Positions 9,816 through 19,500 of a stretch of 64,000 nucleotides of DNA are shown piece after piece. Numbering within the stretch: the stretch's first letter is position 1; each line of letters opens with the position of its first letter. The notes under the pieces were generated by a model. That model was given only the letters and a program-made list of their open reading frames with translations. It was not told where the DNA came from and ran no database searches. Location: contig NZ_VEXQ01000015.1 of assembly GCF_006376615.1 (NCBI RefSeq), positions 1 through 64,000 of the forward strand, written 5' to 3'. The DNA is from Buttiauxella sp. B2. GTDB lineage: Bacteria > Pseudomonadota > Gammaproteobacteria > Enterobacterales > Enterobacteriaceae. The translations under genes and the position numbers were made by a program.

Positions 9816-12800
9816 AGCACTTCCTCATCACGACGCCCAAAACGGCGGCGCACCGTGTGCGACAAATTATCAAATAGCAGATAGATAACTGGTGTGGTAA
9901 ACAGCGTTAATACCTGGCTCACCAACAACCCTCCAACCATACCGATTCCCAGCGGGCGGCGTAGTTCCGCGCCAACCCCTGTGGAGAGCATCAGTGGGAG
10001 CGCACCCAGCAGCGCGGCAAGCGTGGTCATCAGAATCGGGCGGAAACGAAGCAAACAGGCCTGATAAATCGCGTCGTACGGTTTCATCCCTTGTTCACGT
10101 TCAGCCGCCAGGGCGAAGTCGATCATCATGATGGCGTTTTTCTTCACGATACCGATAAGCAAGATGATGCCGATTATCGCAATCACATCCAGTTGGGCGC
10201 CCGCCAGCATCAGCGCTAATAACGCGCCAACGCCTGCCGTCGGCAATGTAGAAAGAATGGTAATCGGGTGAATAAAGCTCTCATAAAGCACACCGAGCAC
10301 GATATACATCGCCACCACCGACGCCACGATAAGCCAAATCGTGTTACCTAATGCAGCCTGGAAGGCGAGGGTGCTGCCCTGGAATTGAGTGGTGATATCC
10401 GCAGGCATGGCGAGTTCTTTTTCAGCCGCCGTAATGGCCTTCACCGCTTCACCTAATGAATGATCTTGGGTCACGTTAAACGAGAACGTCGTCGATGGGA
10501 ACTGGTCGAGATGGTTGACCGTCAGCGGAGCAAAGCGCTGCTCAATTTTAGCAATTACGCTTAACGGCACGCTGCCACCGTCCGTACTGGCAAGACGAAT
10601 ATTATCCAGTGCACTCAGACCCGGTGTGGCGTTTGTGTCGTGTTCAAGCACCACGCGATATTGGTTGGCTTGCGTATAAATAGTGGAAATCAGGCGCTGA
10701 CCAAATGCGTTATACAACGCGTTATCGACGTCCGACATTGAGATACCAAGGCGGCTGGCGCTCGCTCTGTCGACATTGACATACGCCACCAACCCCCGAT
10801 CCTGCCAGTCGCTGCTGACATCAGACAATTGTGGCAATGCTCGCAGTTTTTCGGTCAATTGTGGAACCCAGGTGCTGAGCTCGTCGAGTGAGGTGGCTTG
10901 CAAGCTGAACTGATATTGCGTGCGACTCACTGTGGTATCGATGGTTAAGTCTTGTATCGGTTGCAAGTAAAGATCAACGCCCGGTACTTTCGCAACATCG
11001 CTTTGCAAGCGTTCAATCACAACCGGAATGCGGTCATCACGGTCGCTCAGTGGTTTGAGGTTGATTTGCAAGCGTGCGCTGTTCAGCGAAGGGTTGGTAC
11101 CGTCAACGCCAATAAACGACGTCAGGCTCTCAACCGCTGGATCTTTCATTATTACGTTGGCGACCTGCTGCTGGCGTTGCGCCATGCTGGCAAAAGAGAC
11201 CGACTGCGGCGCTTGTAAGGTGCCCTGAATAATGCCGTTATCCTGAATAGGGAAGAAGCCCTTTGGGATGAAAATCCACAGCACGATGGTGAGTGCCAGG
11301 GTACCAAAAGCCACACTTAGCGTGAGCCACGGATGGTTGAGTACGCGGCTTAACATGTGGCCATAACCGGCGATTACGCGGTCGAAAAAGCGTTCGCTGG
11401 CACGTGAAAAACGATTCTGTTTACGCAGCGATTCGTGGCTTAACATGCGGGCGCACATCATTGGCGTCAGCGTAAGCGACACCACCGCAGAAATCAAAAT
11501 GGCAATCGCCAGCGTAACCGCAAATTCGCGGAACAATCGGCCCACAATATCGCCCATAAACAGCAGCGGAATCAGAACCGCAATCAGCGAGAAAGTCAGT
11601 GAAATAATGGTAAAGCCAATCTCACCTGCGCCTTTTAGCGATGCAGCCAGCGGCTTTTCACCTTTTTCGATATAGCGTGAGATGTTCTCGATAACCACGA
11701 TAGCATCATCGACGACAAAACCGGTGGCGATGGTTAGCGCCATTAGCGTCAGGTTGTTTATCGAGAAGTCCAGAAACACCATGACGGCAAAGGTACCAAT
11801 CAACGACAGCGGTACGGCAACGGCCGGAATAATGGTTGCGGGGACATTGCGCAAGAACAGATAAATAATCATCACTACCAGCGCGATGGCGAGCATGAGT
11901 TCGTACTGCGTATCGGTGACCGAGGCTCGAATATTGGTAGTGCGGTCGCTGAGTAATTTAACCTCGACCGACTTTGGCAAACTTTTGGTTAATGCGGGCA
12001 ACATCGCACGGATGCTGTCGGCAGTGTCGATGATGTTGGCACCTGGCTGGCGTTGCACATTCATCACAATGGCTGGCTGCTTGTTCGCCCAGGCTCCAAG
12101 CCAGGTGTTTTCTGCCCCTTGTTCAACGGTTGCCACATCACCCAGGCGAATCGGTGCACTGTTCTGATAAGCAATGATCAGATTGCGATATTCTTCGGCA
12201 GATTGCATTTGGTCGTTCGCGGAAAGCGTAACGGCGCGCTCCGGGCCATCCAGGCTACCTTTTGCCGAGTTTACGTTGGCGCTGGTAATAGCCGTGCGCA
12301 CGGTTTCGCTCGTTAACCCGAGAGAGGCAATGGCTGGGGCATTGAGTTTCACGCGCACAGCAGGGCGTTGGCCACCAGAAAGCGTGACCAGACCAACACC
12401 GGAAACCTGGGAAATTTTCTGCGCGACACGCGTCTCTACCATGTCTTCAACTTGCGTCATTGGCATGGCGGAAGAGGTGACGGCGAGCGTCATAATCGGC
12501 GGATCTGCTGGATTCACTTTGCTATAAATCGGCGGATTGGGTAAATCGCTTGGGAGCAGGTTGGTGGCGGCATTAATTGCTGCCTGAACTTCCTGCTCGG
12601 CGACATCCAACGGCAATGTTAGCTGGAATTGCAGCGTAATGACCGACGCCCCCCCGGCACTTTGCGAAGACATTTGTTTGAGGCCGGACATTTGGCCAAA
12701 CTGTCGCTCAAGCGGTGCGGTAATTGCGGAGGTTACTACATCCGGGCTGGCACCCGGATAAAGTGTGACGACCTGGATAGTCGGGTAATCCACTTCGGGA

Positions 12801-12937
12801 AGTGCGGAAACGGGCAGGAAGCGATAGCCGATAATCCCGGCAAGTAAAATAGCCACCATCAGAAGCGTGGTGGCGACTGGCCGCAGGATAAACAGGCGAG
12901 ATGGGCCTCCTGTGGCGCTGGGTGGTAGCACCTGCAT
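9812..12937 (-). CDS. mdtB: RND multidrug efflux subunit MdtB
   Basis: This 1041-residue RND permease starts with [20 protein letters not shown], as in E. coli MdtB (1040 residues). It has 12 TM segments, the TM4 motif [13 protein letters not shown] carrying the proton-relay aspartates, and the [14 protein letters not shown] repeat. It forms the heterotrimeric MdtBC pump with MdtC. Its start codon overlaps the mdtA stop and its stop overlaps mdtC, so translation of mdtA, mdtB and mdtC is coupled. Confidence 0.97.
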   Translation of the reverse strand: MQVLPPSATGGPSRLFILRPVATTLLMVAILLAGIIGYRFLPVSALPEVDYPTIQVVTLYPGASPDVVTSAITAPLERQFGQMSGLKQMSSQSAGGASVITLQFQLTLPLDVAEQEVQAAINAATNLLPSDLPNPPIYSKVNPADPPIMTLAVTSSAMPMTQVEDMVETRVAQKISQVSGVGLVTLSGGQRPAVRVKLNAPAIASLGLTSETVRTAITSANVNSAKGSLDGPERAVTLSANDQMQSAEEYRNLIIAYQNSAPIRLGDVATVEQGAENTWLGAWANKQPAIVMNVQRQPGANIIDTADSIRAMLPALTKSLPKSVEVKLLSDRTTNIRASVTDTQYELMLAIALVVMIIYLFLRNVPATIIPAVAVPLSLIGTFAVMVFLDFSINNLTLMALTIATGFVVDDAIVVIENISRYIEKGEKPLAASLKGAGEIGFTIISLTFSLIAVLIPLLFMGDIVGRLFREFAVTLAIAILISAVVSLTLTPMMCARMLSHESLRKQNRFSRASERFFDRVIAGYGHMLSRVLNHPWLTLSVAFGTLALTIVLWIFIPKGFFPIQDNGIIQGTLQAPQSVSFASMAQRQQQVANVIMKDPAVESLTSFIGVDGTNPSLNSARLQINLKPLSDRDDRIPVVIERLQSDVAKVPGVDLYLQPIQDLTIDTTVSRTQYQFSLQATSLDELSTWVPQLTEKLRALPQLSDVSSDWQDRGLVAYVNVDRASASRLGISMSDVDNALYNAFGQRLISTIYTQANQYRVVLEHDTNATPGLSALDNIRLASTDGGSVPLSVIAKIEQRFAPLTVNHLDQFPSTTFSFNVTQDHSLGEAVKAITAAEKELAMPADITTQFQGSTLAFQAALGNTIWLIVASVVAMYIVLGVLYESFIHPITILSTLPTAGVGALLALMLAGAQLDVIAIIGIILLIGIVKKNAIMMIDFALAAEREQGMKPYDAIYQACLLRFRPILMTTLAALLGALPLMLSTGVGAELRRPLGIGMVGGLLVSQVLTLFTTPVIYLLFDNLSHTVRRRFGRRDEEVL

Positions 12938-14187
12938 CAGGAAGTCTCTCCGTTACGTTTGTGTTTTGCAGGCGCATCTGCTTTGCCTGCCGCCGGGGTT
13001 GCGGTGGCGGCTTGTGCTTCGATTACTTCAACTTTTGCGCCTTCCGTCAGGCGGTCAATACCATCAGTGACTACACGATCGCCGGCAGACAGACCTGCGG
13101 TAATCACAACTTTCTGGCTATCCTGAATACCGGTCGTCACCAGATGTTTACTGACTTTATCTTCGCTGTTCAGCACCCAAACAAAGTTACCTTCGTTGCC
13201 CATTTGTAAGGCAGCCGTTGGGATGACTACCGCATTTTGCTGGGTATCGACCAGCATTCGAGCATTGACGAACTGGTTAGGGAACAGCGCGTCGTCTTCA
13301 TTACTAAAGCGAGCTTTGAGTTTGATGGTACCGGTTGTGGCATCAATCTGGTTATCAAGGCTCAGTAATGTACCGCTGCTGAGTTTCTGCTTATTGGTAC
13401 GATCCCAGGCTTCAACGCTTAACTTAGCGCCAGCTTTTTGCGCCTTAACCACGGTGGAAATATCACCTTCTGGCAGGGTAAAGATGAGATCAATAGGATG
13501 TGTTTGCGTCAGAACTACGATACCCGTGGTATCGCTACTGGAAATCTGGTTACCGACATCTACCTGTTTTAAACCCACGCGGCCATCAATTGGTGCAGCA
13601 ATGCGGCTCCAGTCGAGTTGCAATTGCGCGCTGGCAACGGCGGCTTCATCCGCTTTTATCGTACCGACAGATTCGTTAACCAATGCTTGTTGTGCGTCTA
13701 ATTCCTGGCGAGAAATCAGATTGGTTTTAACCAGTTGCTGGAAACGTGCCAGGTCGCGGCGCGCATTTGCAAGCGTCGCCTGGTCTTTTGCCAGTTGCCC
13801 TTGAGCCTGGGCTAGCGCGATTTTGAATTGGCTTGGGTCAATTTCTGCCAATAAATCACCGGCTTTAACTTGCTGCCCTTCCTGGAAGTGAATCGCCAGC
13901 AACTGACCATCTACCCGGCTACGCACCGTAACGGTATTCGCCGCAGTAATGGTGCCAAGGCCTGTTAAATAACGAGGAACGGATTCACTGGTGGCTACTG
14001 CTGCTTGAACGGGTGCTAACGCACCACCGCGCATTCCGTTGCGGCCGCCAGCAGGGCGTTGTTGCGCAGATTGTTTACCCGTAGTGTCGTTACTGGTACT
14101 CATATTGTGCCAATAGAAAATGGCGGCAATAACGGCAACGACTGCTGCTGCAATCCATAACCAACGTGCAGTGAATGTGCCTTTCAT
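12937..14187 (-). CDS. mdtA: Periplasmic adaptor (membrane fusion protein) MdtA
   Basis: This 416-residue adaptor has an N-terminal membrane segment (about residues 8-25), then lipoyl, alpha-hairpin and beta-barrel domains. The split lipoyl halves are visible around [18 protein letters not shown] and [17 protein letters not shown], with a coiled-coil hairpin between them (about 100-185). The C-terminus is lysine- and alanine-rich. It links MdtBC to TolC. It is the first gene of the mdtABCD-baeSR operon, and a BaeR-type promoter lies just upstream. Confidence 0.97.
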   Translation of the reverse strand: MKGTFTARWLWIAAAVVAVIAAIFYWHNMSTSNDTTGKQSAQQRPAGGRNGMRGGALAPVQAAVATSESVPRYLTGLGTITAANTVTVRSRVDGQLLAIHFQEGQQVKAGDLLAEIDPSQFKIALAQAQGQLAKDQATLANARRDLARFQQLVKTNLISRQELDAQQALVNESVGTIKADEAAVASAQLQLDWSRIAAPIDGRVGLKQVDVGNQISSSDTTGIVVLTQTHPIDLIFTLPEGDISTVVKAQKAGAKLSVEAWDRTNKQKLSSGTLLSLDNQIDATTGTIKLKARFSNEDDALFPNQFVNARMLVDTQQNAVVIPTAALQMGNEGNFVWVLNSEDKVSKHLVTTGIQDSQKVVITAGLSAGDRVVTDGIDRLTEGAKVEVIEAQAATATPAAGKADAPAKHKRNGETS

Positions 14188-14224
14188 AGTTGTACGTCTT
14201 CTCTTCCTGAAACGATTAGGCTTA

Positions 14225-14270
14225 ATAATACTAGTGTAGTGAGTGAGGGGGGCGGAAAGATGGAGGAAAT
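14225..14270 (-). promoter_or_regulatory. mdtA promoter with candidate BaeR box
   Basis: On the minus strand, 14270 to 14253 (ATTTCCTCCATCTTTCCG) matches the published BaeR consensus TTTTTCTCCATDATTGGC at about 11 of 18 positions, with the CTCCAT core intact. A TATTAT -10 hexamer follows at 14230-14225. No -35 hexamer resembling the consensus lies between them, which fits an activator-dependent promoter. It is about 40 bp upstream of the mdtA start. The consensus is quoted from memory. Confidence 0.6.
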
Positions 14271-14316
14271 ATGAAGTACTGTATGGATAAGTCCGATAGC
14301 GGTTAGTTTTGGGCCG

Positions 14317-14354
14317 TTTAAAATTTAAAACGCCGTGAGTTTCCCCACGGCGTT
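14317..14354 (-). terminator. Rho-independent terminator of yegD
   Basis: A perfect 9-bp stem AACGCCGTG / CACGGCGTT (14329-14337 and 14346-14354) lies directly after the yegD stop. On the minus strand it is followed by a T-rich tract (14328 to 14317). It separates yegD from the mdtA promoter. Confidence 0.8.
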
Positions 14355-14358
14355 GTGT

Positions 14359-15717
14359 TTAGTCCCGGAACACCACGTCAGCCCAGCGCGCAAGACCTGC
14401 GGTAACGGAGCCGAAATCATCGCCTCCGGCCAATGGAATGCCAGGTAACTGCTGTGCTAGCGCCTGTTTAAGTAACGGCGAGCGCGCACTTCCCCCGGTG
14501 AGATAAATCACATCAGGCTTCACGGCACTGTTTTCCAACGCCAGTGTCACTTGCTCCAGAATACGCTGCAGCGGTTGGCTGATAGCGCTTTCCAGTTCTG
14601 GCTGGGTAATTTCACAGCCCAGCTCTTTGCTGATAAACGGCAGTAACGTGGCGACTTGTTTGCTGTCTGACAGCGCAATTTTGCTTTCTTCTGCGGCGCG
14701 CACCAGACGATAGCTGAGTCGCTGACGCCAGACTTTTTGTAGGTAAGCCACTTTTTCAGGGTCACGCGAGTCACGGACCAGCTCTTTGAGCATGCGGCCA
14801 TTGGCACTGCTGTAAAAATCGTTTTGCGCGGGAACGTCATTTATCGCGACCGCATTCCACCAGGGCAATACCGGCAGAGCGATACCTTTTTCAGTTTGGC
14901 CACCCATTCCCAGTAATGGCGAAAGCTGTTTAAAGGCCAGCATAATATCGAGGTCGTTACCACCAACGCGACAACCACTGTGGCCAAGCAGGCTCTGTTC
15001 GCGGTCGCGGCGGGCGCGCCATTGCGGCCCCATTAGCAACACGGAACAGTCCGTAGTACCACCGCCAATATCGACGACCAGCACCTGCTTTTCTTCAGTT
15101 AGCGTGGCTTCAAAATCCAGGCCCGCGGCTACTGGCTCAAACTGAAACACAACATCTTTAAAGCCGGCACGATGAGCTGCGCGGTCGAGAATGCCTTGCG
15201 CCTGTTGGTTGGCCTCATCTCCCCCTAAACCCTGGAAATTTATTGGGCGGCCAATCACGGCCTGAGTAATAGGTTCGGCAACCTGGCTTTGTGCCTGGTT
15301 ACGGATGTGCAGCATCATGGCACAGACTAAATCTTCGAACAGCGCCACTTGTTGGGGCTTCAAGCCGTTGGCACCAAGGAAGGATTTAGGCGATTTTACG
15401 AAGTAAACCTCGTCTGGTTCTTCCATATACTGGCGCAGGGAATTCAGCCCAAATTGCACGCTGCCAGGTAATACGTCGATATCTTCTTCGCGGTTAAAGG
15501 ATACCGCACGGCGTAGCAACGCCTGGGTTTCAGTACCGGTTGCTGGAACTTCGTGATGGCGATACAACCATTCACTGACTGCTTCACGCGTTGGTGCGCA
15601 CAACATTGACGGAAGTAATGTCGAGCCATTTTCCATCTCCAGCGCCTGCGGAACGCCATCGCGCATCACTGCTACAGAGCAGTTTGCAGTACCATAATCA
15701 AAGCCTATAAATTGCAT
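14359..15717 (-). CDS. yegD: Hsp70-family chaperone-like protein YegD
   Basis: This 452-residue actin-fold ATPase is related to DnaK but lacks a DnaK-type substrate-binding domain. Phosphate and adenosine motifs are present: FDYGTANCSVAVM near the N-terminus, VVDIGGGTTDCSVLLMG in the middle, and YLTGGSARSP near the C-terminus. Its biological role is not established. The frame is open 20 codons upstream, but the ATG at 15717 is preferred: it gives MQFIGFDYGTAN, matches the 450-residue E. coli protein and has a GGGGA site upstream. It directly neighbours the mdtA promoter here, whereas E. coli K-12 has several extra genes between them. Confidence 0.93.
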   Translation of the reverse strand: MQFIGFDYGTANCSVAVMRDGVPQALEMENGSTLLPSMLCAPTREAVSEWLYRHHEVPATGTETQALLRRAVSFNREEDIDVLPGSVQFGLNSLRQYMEEPDEVYFVKSPKSFLGANGLKPQQVALFEDLVCAMMLHIRNQAQSQVAEPITQAVIGRPINFQGLGGDEANQQAQGILDRAAHRAGFKDVVFQFEPVAAGLDFEATLTEEKQVLVVDIGGGTTDCSVLLMGPQWRARRDREQSLLGHSGCRVGGNDLDIMLAFKQLSPLLGMGGQTEKGIALPVLPWWNAVAINDVPAQNDFYSSANGRMLKELVRDSRDPEKVAYLQKVWRQRLSYRLVRAAEESKIALSDSKQVATLLPFISKELGCEITQPELESAISQPLQRILEQVTLALENSAVKPDVIYLTGGSARSPLLKQALAQQLPGIPLAGGDDFGSVTAGLARWADVVFRD

Positions 15718-15815
15718 AACATCCCCATGCCGGTGAAGAAGGGGGGCGACTTTAGCGGAATGTAGAGCATCGGGCAACTGAATATCAAAGCAAGGCGGGA
15801 TTCACGGTGTACATC

Positions 15816-15865
15816 TATACTCGTCGTCCTTCAAGCGGCAAAAGGGTTGGTCGCAACTCGAATGC
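15816..15865. repeat. Degenerate ERIC-like end fragment upstream of alkA
   Basis: The segment begins TATACTCGTC and continues with TCCTTCAAGCGGC and GTTGGTCGCAACTCG. This resembles one end of the enterobacterial ERIC/IRU repeat (TATACTCGTCATACTTCAAG, then TTGGCTGCG). Only about 50 bp are recognisable, so this is either a truncated copy or a chance likeness. It lies inside the alkA upstream region. Confidence 0.35.
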
Positions 15866-15909
15866 TAACGGGCATATGCTATGGCGACAGTTAACGACAG
15901 GACTAAAGA

Positions 15910-16755
15910 ATGTATCAACTGGACTACAATCCGCCTTATGACTGGAAATGGATGTTTGGTTTTCTAGCCGGGCGTGCGGTCGCGGGCATTGAAGTTGTTA
16001 CCGAGACGCGTTATTGCCGCAGTTTTGCATTGGGGCAATGTCAGGGATTATTAACCCTCGAGCCCGATGACGCTGCCTGCCAGCTTAAAGTGACGCTGAG
16101 TGCGGGTTTACAGCCCGTCGCCAATGACGTTTTACAAAGAATAAAGCAACTGCTGGATCTCGATTGCCAGCCGCAGGCTATTCTCGAAAGCCTCGGCGAT
16201 TTGTCGACGGCGCGTCCAGGTTTACGTTTGCCAGGCTGTATGGACACGTTTGAGCAATCCGTCCGCGCCATCTTAGGGCAACTGGTAAGTGTCGCGATGG
16301 CGGCAAAACTGACCAGTAAACTGGCTCAGGCCTATGGTGAAAGGCTTGCAGGAAATCCTGAGTATGTTGTTTTCCCAACGCCTGAACGCCTGGCATCGTT
16401 AAGCCCTGAGGAGCTGAAGTTGTTGGGTATGTCATTAAAGCGTGGTGAAGCGATTATTCATCTGGCGCGTTTGATGGAGCAGGGCGAGTTTCCACTCGAC
16501 TGCCCCACAGATGTTGAACAAGGTGTGAAGACGCTGACGACTTATCCGGGAATTGGCCGCTGGACAGCAAACTACATTGCTTTACGTGGCTGGCAGGCAA
16601 GCGACGTCTTCTTGCCTGATGATTATCTGATTAAACAACGTTTTCCGGGCATGACACCTGCGCAAATTCGCCGTTACGCTGAGCGCTGGAAACCATGGCG
16701 ATCCTATGCGTTATTGCATATATGGTACAGCGATGGTCTGTTGATTAAGGATTAA
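15910..16755 (+). CDS. alkA: DNA-3-methyladenine glycosylase II AlkA
   Basis: This 281-residue base-excision glycosylase removes 3-methyladenine and other alkylated bases. It has the N-terminal TBP-like domain of AlkA (MYQLDYNPPYDWKWMFGFLA) and a helix-hairpin-helix domain (TTYPGIGRWTANYIALRGW, about residues 205-225). The catalytic Asp is at residue 238 in DVFLPDDYLIKQRF. Length is one less than in E. coli. In E. coli it is part of the Ada response; I see no clear Ada box here. It is convergent in E. coli with yegE, but here four extra genes intervene on its 3' side. Confidence 0.96.
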   Translation: MYQLDYNPPYDWKWMFGFLAGRAVAGIEVVTETRYCRSFALGQCQGLLTLEPDDAACQLKVTLSAGLQPVANDVLQRIKQLLDLDCQPQAILESLGDLSTARPGLRLPGCMDTFEQSVRAILGQLVSVAMAAKLTSKLAQAYGERLAGNPEYVVFPTPERLASLSPEELKLLGMSLKRGEAIIHLARLMEQGEFPLDCPTDVEQGVKTLTTYPGIGRWTANYIALRGWQASDVFLPDDYLIKQRFPGMTPAQIRRYAERWKPWRSYALLHIWYSDGLLIKD

Positions 16756-16919
16756 GCCGAAATGGTGCAGTTATGACTAAAAAGTCATGATTGAACTTGT
16801 AACTCCCTTCGGTAAGTACGAAAATCTTCGGCTATTATTCCAATTAATAGTCGTACATCGGTTGTGTTGATTTTATTCATTGATGGTATTTGAAGTCCTC
16901 AAACGAAGAAGGGTAAGCA

Positions 16920-17861
16920 GTGAAAATTCTGGTGACAGGGGCAACTGGGTTTGTCGGAAGTCAGTTACTTAAAGAGCTTATAACTAAACAATATGATGCA
17001 GTCGGTACCTCCCGGCGTTCAATCCCGGCAGAGTCGGACCTTGTTAACATTGGTGACATCTCTGAACAGACAGATTGGTCTATAGCATTAGTTGGGTGTG
17101 ATGTGGTTGTTCACACTGCTGGTCGAGCGCACATGATGAACGACCAGGCAGATGATAAGTTGGCTGAGTTTCGTCGAGTCAACCGGGATGCAACCCTAAA
17201 ATTAGCGCGTGATGCGCAGGCTGCAGGGGTTAAACACTTTATCTTTATCAGCTCGATAGGGGTTAATGGCAATACCACGACGAATGTGGCTTTTACAGAA
17301 ACGTCAACTCCAAAACCCACCTCAGATTATGCTGTGTCCAAATTAGAGGCTGAATTAGCCTTATGTAATGAGTTCCGCAATACCTCTATGGCTATCACGA
17401 TAATTCGTCCGGCATTAATTTGTGGTGAAAATGCGCCAGGTAATATCCGTCGCTTGCTCAAACTTGTTGAAAGTGGAATTCCTTTGCCGTTTAAAGGGAT
17501 TAAAAATAAAAGAGGAATGGTTTCACTCAACAATGTTGTGAGTTTTATCATTGCTTGTATCGATAACCCGCTTTCAAAAAATGAGCTTTTCTTACTTGCA
17601 GATGTGGATAAACCTACAACGGAAGAGATTATTCGTTCATTTGCTGAAGGGATGAATAAACCGGCCCGAGTCGTTTGGTTCCCGTCATCTGTTTTGAAAG
17701 TTGGATTAAAAGTCATCAAAAAAGAAAATATTTATGAGCAACTCTTTGGCTCGCTAGATATTGATGCTAGCAAAGCATCTAACCTTCTTAACTGGGTGCC
17801 GCCAGTAAATATATATGAAAGTATGAAACAAACCGCAGCGTATTATAAGGGTGCAAAATAA
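16920..17861 (+). CDS. WbpV-like NAD(P)-dependent sugar-nucleotide 4-reductase/epimerase (SDR family)
   Basis: This 313-residue extended short-chain dehydrogenase has a Rossmann motif GATGFVG at residues 7-13, an SSIG segment, the catalytic YAVSK (Tyr about 137) and a downstream IRPALICGENAPGN segment. It resembles the WbpV / WreQ-type enzymes that reduce UDP-4-keto-6-deoxy-GlcNAc to UDP-QuiNAc, and more loosely UDP-hexose 4-epimerases. The reductase reading is favoured because a WbpM-type dehydratase that would make the substrate is three genes downstream. It starts with GTG. Its stop overlaps the next gene's ATG, so it is the first gene of an operon. The 164-bp upstream region holds a short palindrome (ATGACT-AAAA-AGTCAT, 16773-16788) but no clear promoter. 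The sequence is AT-richer than alkA. Confidence 0.8.
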   Translation: MKILVTGATGFVGSQLLKELITKQYDAVGTSRRSIPAESDLVNIGDISEQTDWSIALVGCDVVVHTAGRAHMMNDQADDKLAEFRRVNRDATLKLARDAQAAGVKHFIFISSIGVNGNTTTNVAFTETSTPKPTSDYAVSKLEAELALCNEFRNTSMAITIIRPALICGENAPGNIRRLLKLVESGIPLPFKGIKNKRGMVSLNNVVSFIIACIDNPLSKNELFLLADVDKPTTEEIIRSFAEGMNKPARVVWFPSSVLKVGLKVIKKENIYEQLFGSLDIDASKASNLLNWVPPVNIYESMKQTAAYYKGAK

Positions 17862-18889
17862 TGCAGGTAATGAGTATAGCCGTAGCCATTTTTATTTTCT
17901 CATTTGTGTTTACCTGGTGTATTCGAATTTATGCACTAAAAAACAATGTGATAGATATCCCTAATCAGAGAAGCTCACATTCAGTTCCGACCCCACGTGG
18001 CGGAGGCGTTGCTATTGTTGTAGCCTTTTTGATTGGCGTCATTGTGCTAAAGATTATAGGTGCTGTGACATTGGCGCAAATGTTGTCTTTGTTTATTGCC
18101 GGATTTGTTACTGCAGTTGTGGGGTTTCTTGACGATCATGGACACATCGCGGCGCGCTGGCGTTTATTAATGCATTTCCTTGCTGCGGCTGCGGGGTTAT
18201 TTTTCTTAGGGCAGTTCCCAGCGATTGATCTTTTTGGTTATCAATTTTCCGCAGGTTTGGTGGGAATGATTTTCGGATTGGTTTACCTTGCATGGATGTT
18301 GAATCTCTATAATTTTATGGATGGTATTAATGGGTTGGCCAGTATGGAAACCATTTTCTTTGCATTTGCCTCAAGTGTAGTTATTGCATTTTCAGTACCG
18401 AATGCCATGGAAACCAGCCAGGTTGCAATTTTATCTCTGTTAGGTTGTGCAGCACTTGGGTTTATTTTTTGGAACTTCCCGAAAGCAAAAATTTTTATGG
18501 GTGATGCTGGTAGCGGATTCCTGGGTATTACTATCGGTTTAATAGTCCTGCATGTGTCATTACTCGATAGCAAACTATTTCTTGCTGAAATATGCCTATT
18601 AGGTGTGTTTATTGTTGATGCAACGACGACATTGCTTCGTAGATTGATTGCTGGGAAGAAAGTTTATGAAGCACATGCTAGTCATACCTATCAAATTCTT
18701 GCTCGCAAATATGGTTCACACAAACCGGTAACAATAGGTGCTTTTATCATTAACGTCGTGTGGTTGTTCCCTATTGCGCTACTGATCTCCTCTGGAAAAG
18801 TTACTGGCGTTGTTGGTGTGATTATTGCGTGGTTACCATTACTTATTGCTGCATATCGCAGTGGTGCAGGGGTTAAGGATAAGGTTTAG
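17861..18889 (+). CDS. WbpL/WecA-family polyprenyl-phosphate HexNAc-1-phosphate transferase (GT family 4)
   Basis: This 342-residue integral membrane protein has about 10-11 TM helices. PNPT-family motifs are visible in order: RSSHSVPTPRGGG (residues about 37-49), GFLDD (about 87), NLYNFMDGINGLA (about 148), MGDAGSGFLG (about 211) and the C-terminal cytoplasmic EAHASHTYQ. The family transfers a HexNAc-1-phosphate from a UDP-sugar onto undecaprenyl phosphate, the first membrane step of glycan assembly. Pairing with WbpV- and WbpM-like enzymes suggests QuiNAc or FucNAc as the sugar, as for WbpL; WecA itself uses GlcNAc. It overlaps the preceding gene by 1 bp. A transferase of this family outside the O-antigen and ECA loci is unusual for enterobacteria. 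The substrate is inferred from neighbours. Confidence 0.85.
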   Translation: MQVMSIAVAIFIFSFVFTWCIRIYALKNNVIDIPNQRSSHSVPTPRGGGVAIVVAFLIGVIVLKIIGAVTLAQMLSLFIAGFVTAVVGFLDDHGHIAARWRLLMHFLAAAAGLFFLGQFPAIDLFGYQFSAGLVGMIFGLVYLAWMLNLYNFMDGINGLASMETIFFAFASSVVIAFSVPNAMETSQVAILSLLGCAALGFIFWNFPKAKIFMGDAGSGFLGITIGLIVLHVSLLDSKLFLAEICLLGVFIVDATTTLLRRLIAGKKVYEAHASHTYQILARKYGSHKPVTIGAFIINVVWLFPIALLISSGKVTGVVGVIIAWLPLLIAAYRSGAGVKDKV

Positions 18890-18895
18890 TGACAA

Positions 18896-19474
18896 GTGAA
18901 AAAAAATTTACTAATTCTCGGTGCAGGCGGGCATGGGCGTTGTATCGCTGAAGTTGCAGCGCTAACAGGGGAGTATTCGCAAGTAGATTTCCTTGATGAT
19001 TCATGGCAAACCGAGGCCGAACAGGTATCAAACATCATAGGACGGATGGAACATCTCGCTGAGCATAAATATGCATTTAGCCATATCATTATCGGTGTTG
19101 GTAATAATAGTGTCAGGGAGAAGTTACAAGCCGAAGTGCTTGCACAAAGCATGAACCTTGCTACGTTAGTTCATCCTACCGCTTTTATCAGCCCTTCAGC
19201 ACAAATTGGCAGAGGTACAGTTGTGTTTGCAGGTGTTGTCATAGGACCCAACACTCGAGTCGGAGATAACGTAATCGTTAATTGCAACTCAACGATTGAT
19301 CACGATGGATTCGTGGATGACTTTGCGCATTTAGGTGTTGGAGTGCAATTGGCTGGAAGTAGCCAAATAGGTAGAAGTGTGTTCATTCAGGCCGGTTCAT
19401 GTGCTGGCTTTGGCGCAGTTGCTGAGCCCTACGCTGTCTTTGCGCCAGGGTCAGTATTGAAATCACGAGTATGA
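18896..19474 (+). CDS. NeuD/PglD-type sugar acetyltransferase (left-handed beta-helix)
   Basis: This 192-residue protein has an N-terminal Rossmann-like PglD domain (LLILGAGGHGRCIAEVA) and a C-terminal hexapeptide-repeat domain (from about residue 90: FISPSAQIGRGTVVFAGVVIGPNTRV). His in NSTIDHD, around residue 120, is at the catalytic-base position of PglD/NeuD enzymes. Family members N-acetylate UDP-4-amino sugars or O-acetylate sialic acid. No aminotransferase is encoded beside it, so O-acetylation of the glycan or nucleotide sugar is the better guess. It starts with GTG, 6 bp after the previous stop. Confidence 0.8.
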   Translation: MKKNLLILGAGGHGRCIAEVAALTGEYSQVDFLDDSWQTEAEQVSNIIGRMEHLAEHKYAFSHIIIGVGNNSVREKLQAEVLAQSMNLATLVHPTAFISPSAQIGRGTVVFAGVVIGPNTRVGDNVIVNCNSTIDHDGFVDDFAHLGVGVQLAGSSQIGRSVFIQAGSCAGFGAVAEPYAVFAPGSVLKSRV

Positions 19475-19500
19475 TACTCAGAAGATAATTGGTTAAAACT

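Noticed and set aside
15845-15880. TTGGTC and TATGCT as an alkA promoter
   Set aside because: The spacing is 22 bp, too long for sigma-70. No better pair was found.
16773-16819. Palindrome and TTGAAC hexamer after alkA as terminator or promoter of the glycan cluster
   Set aside because: The stem has no T run, and no -10 match better than two of six bases lies at proper spacing after TTGAAC.
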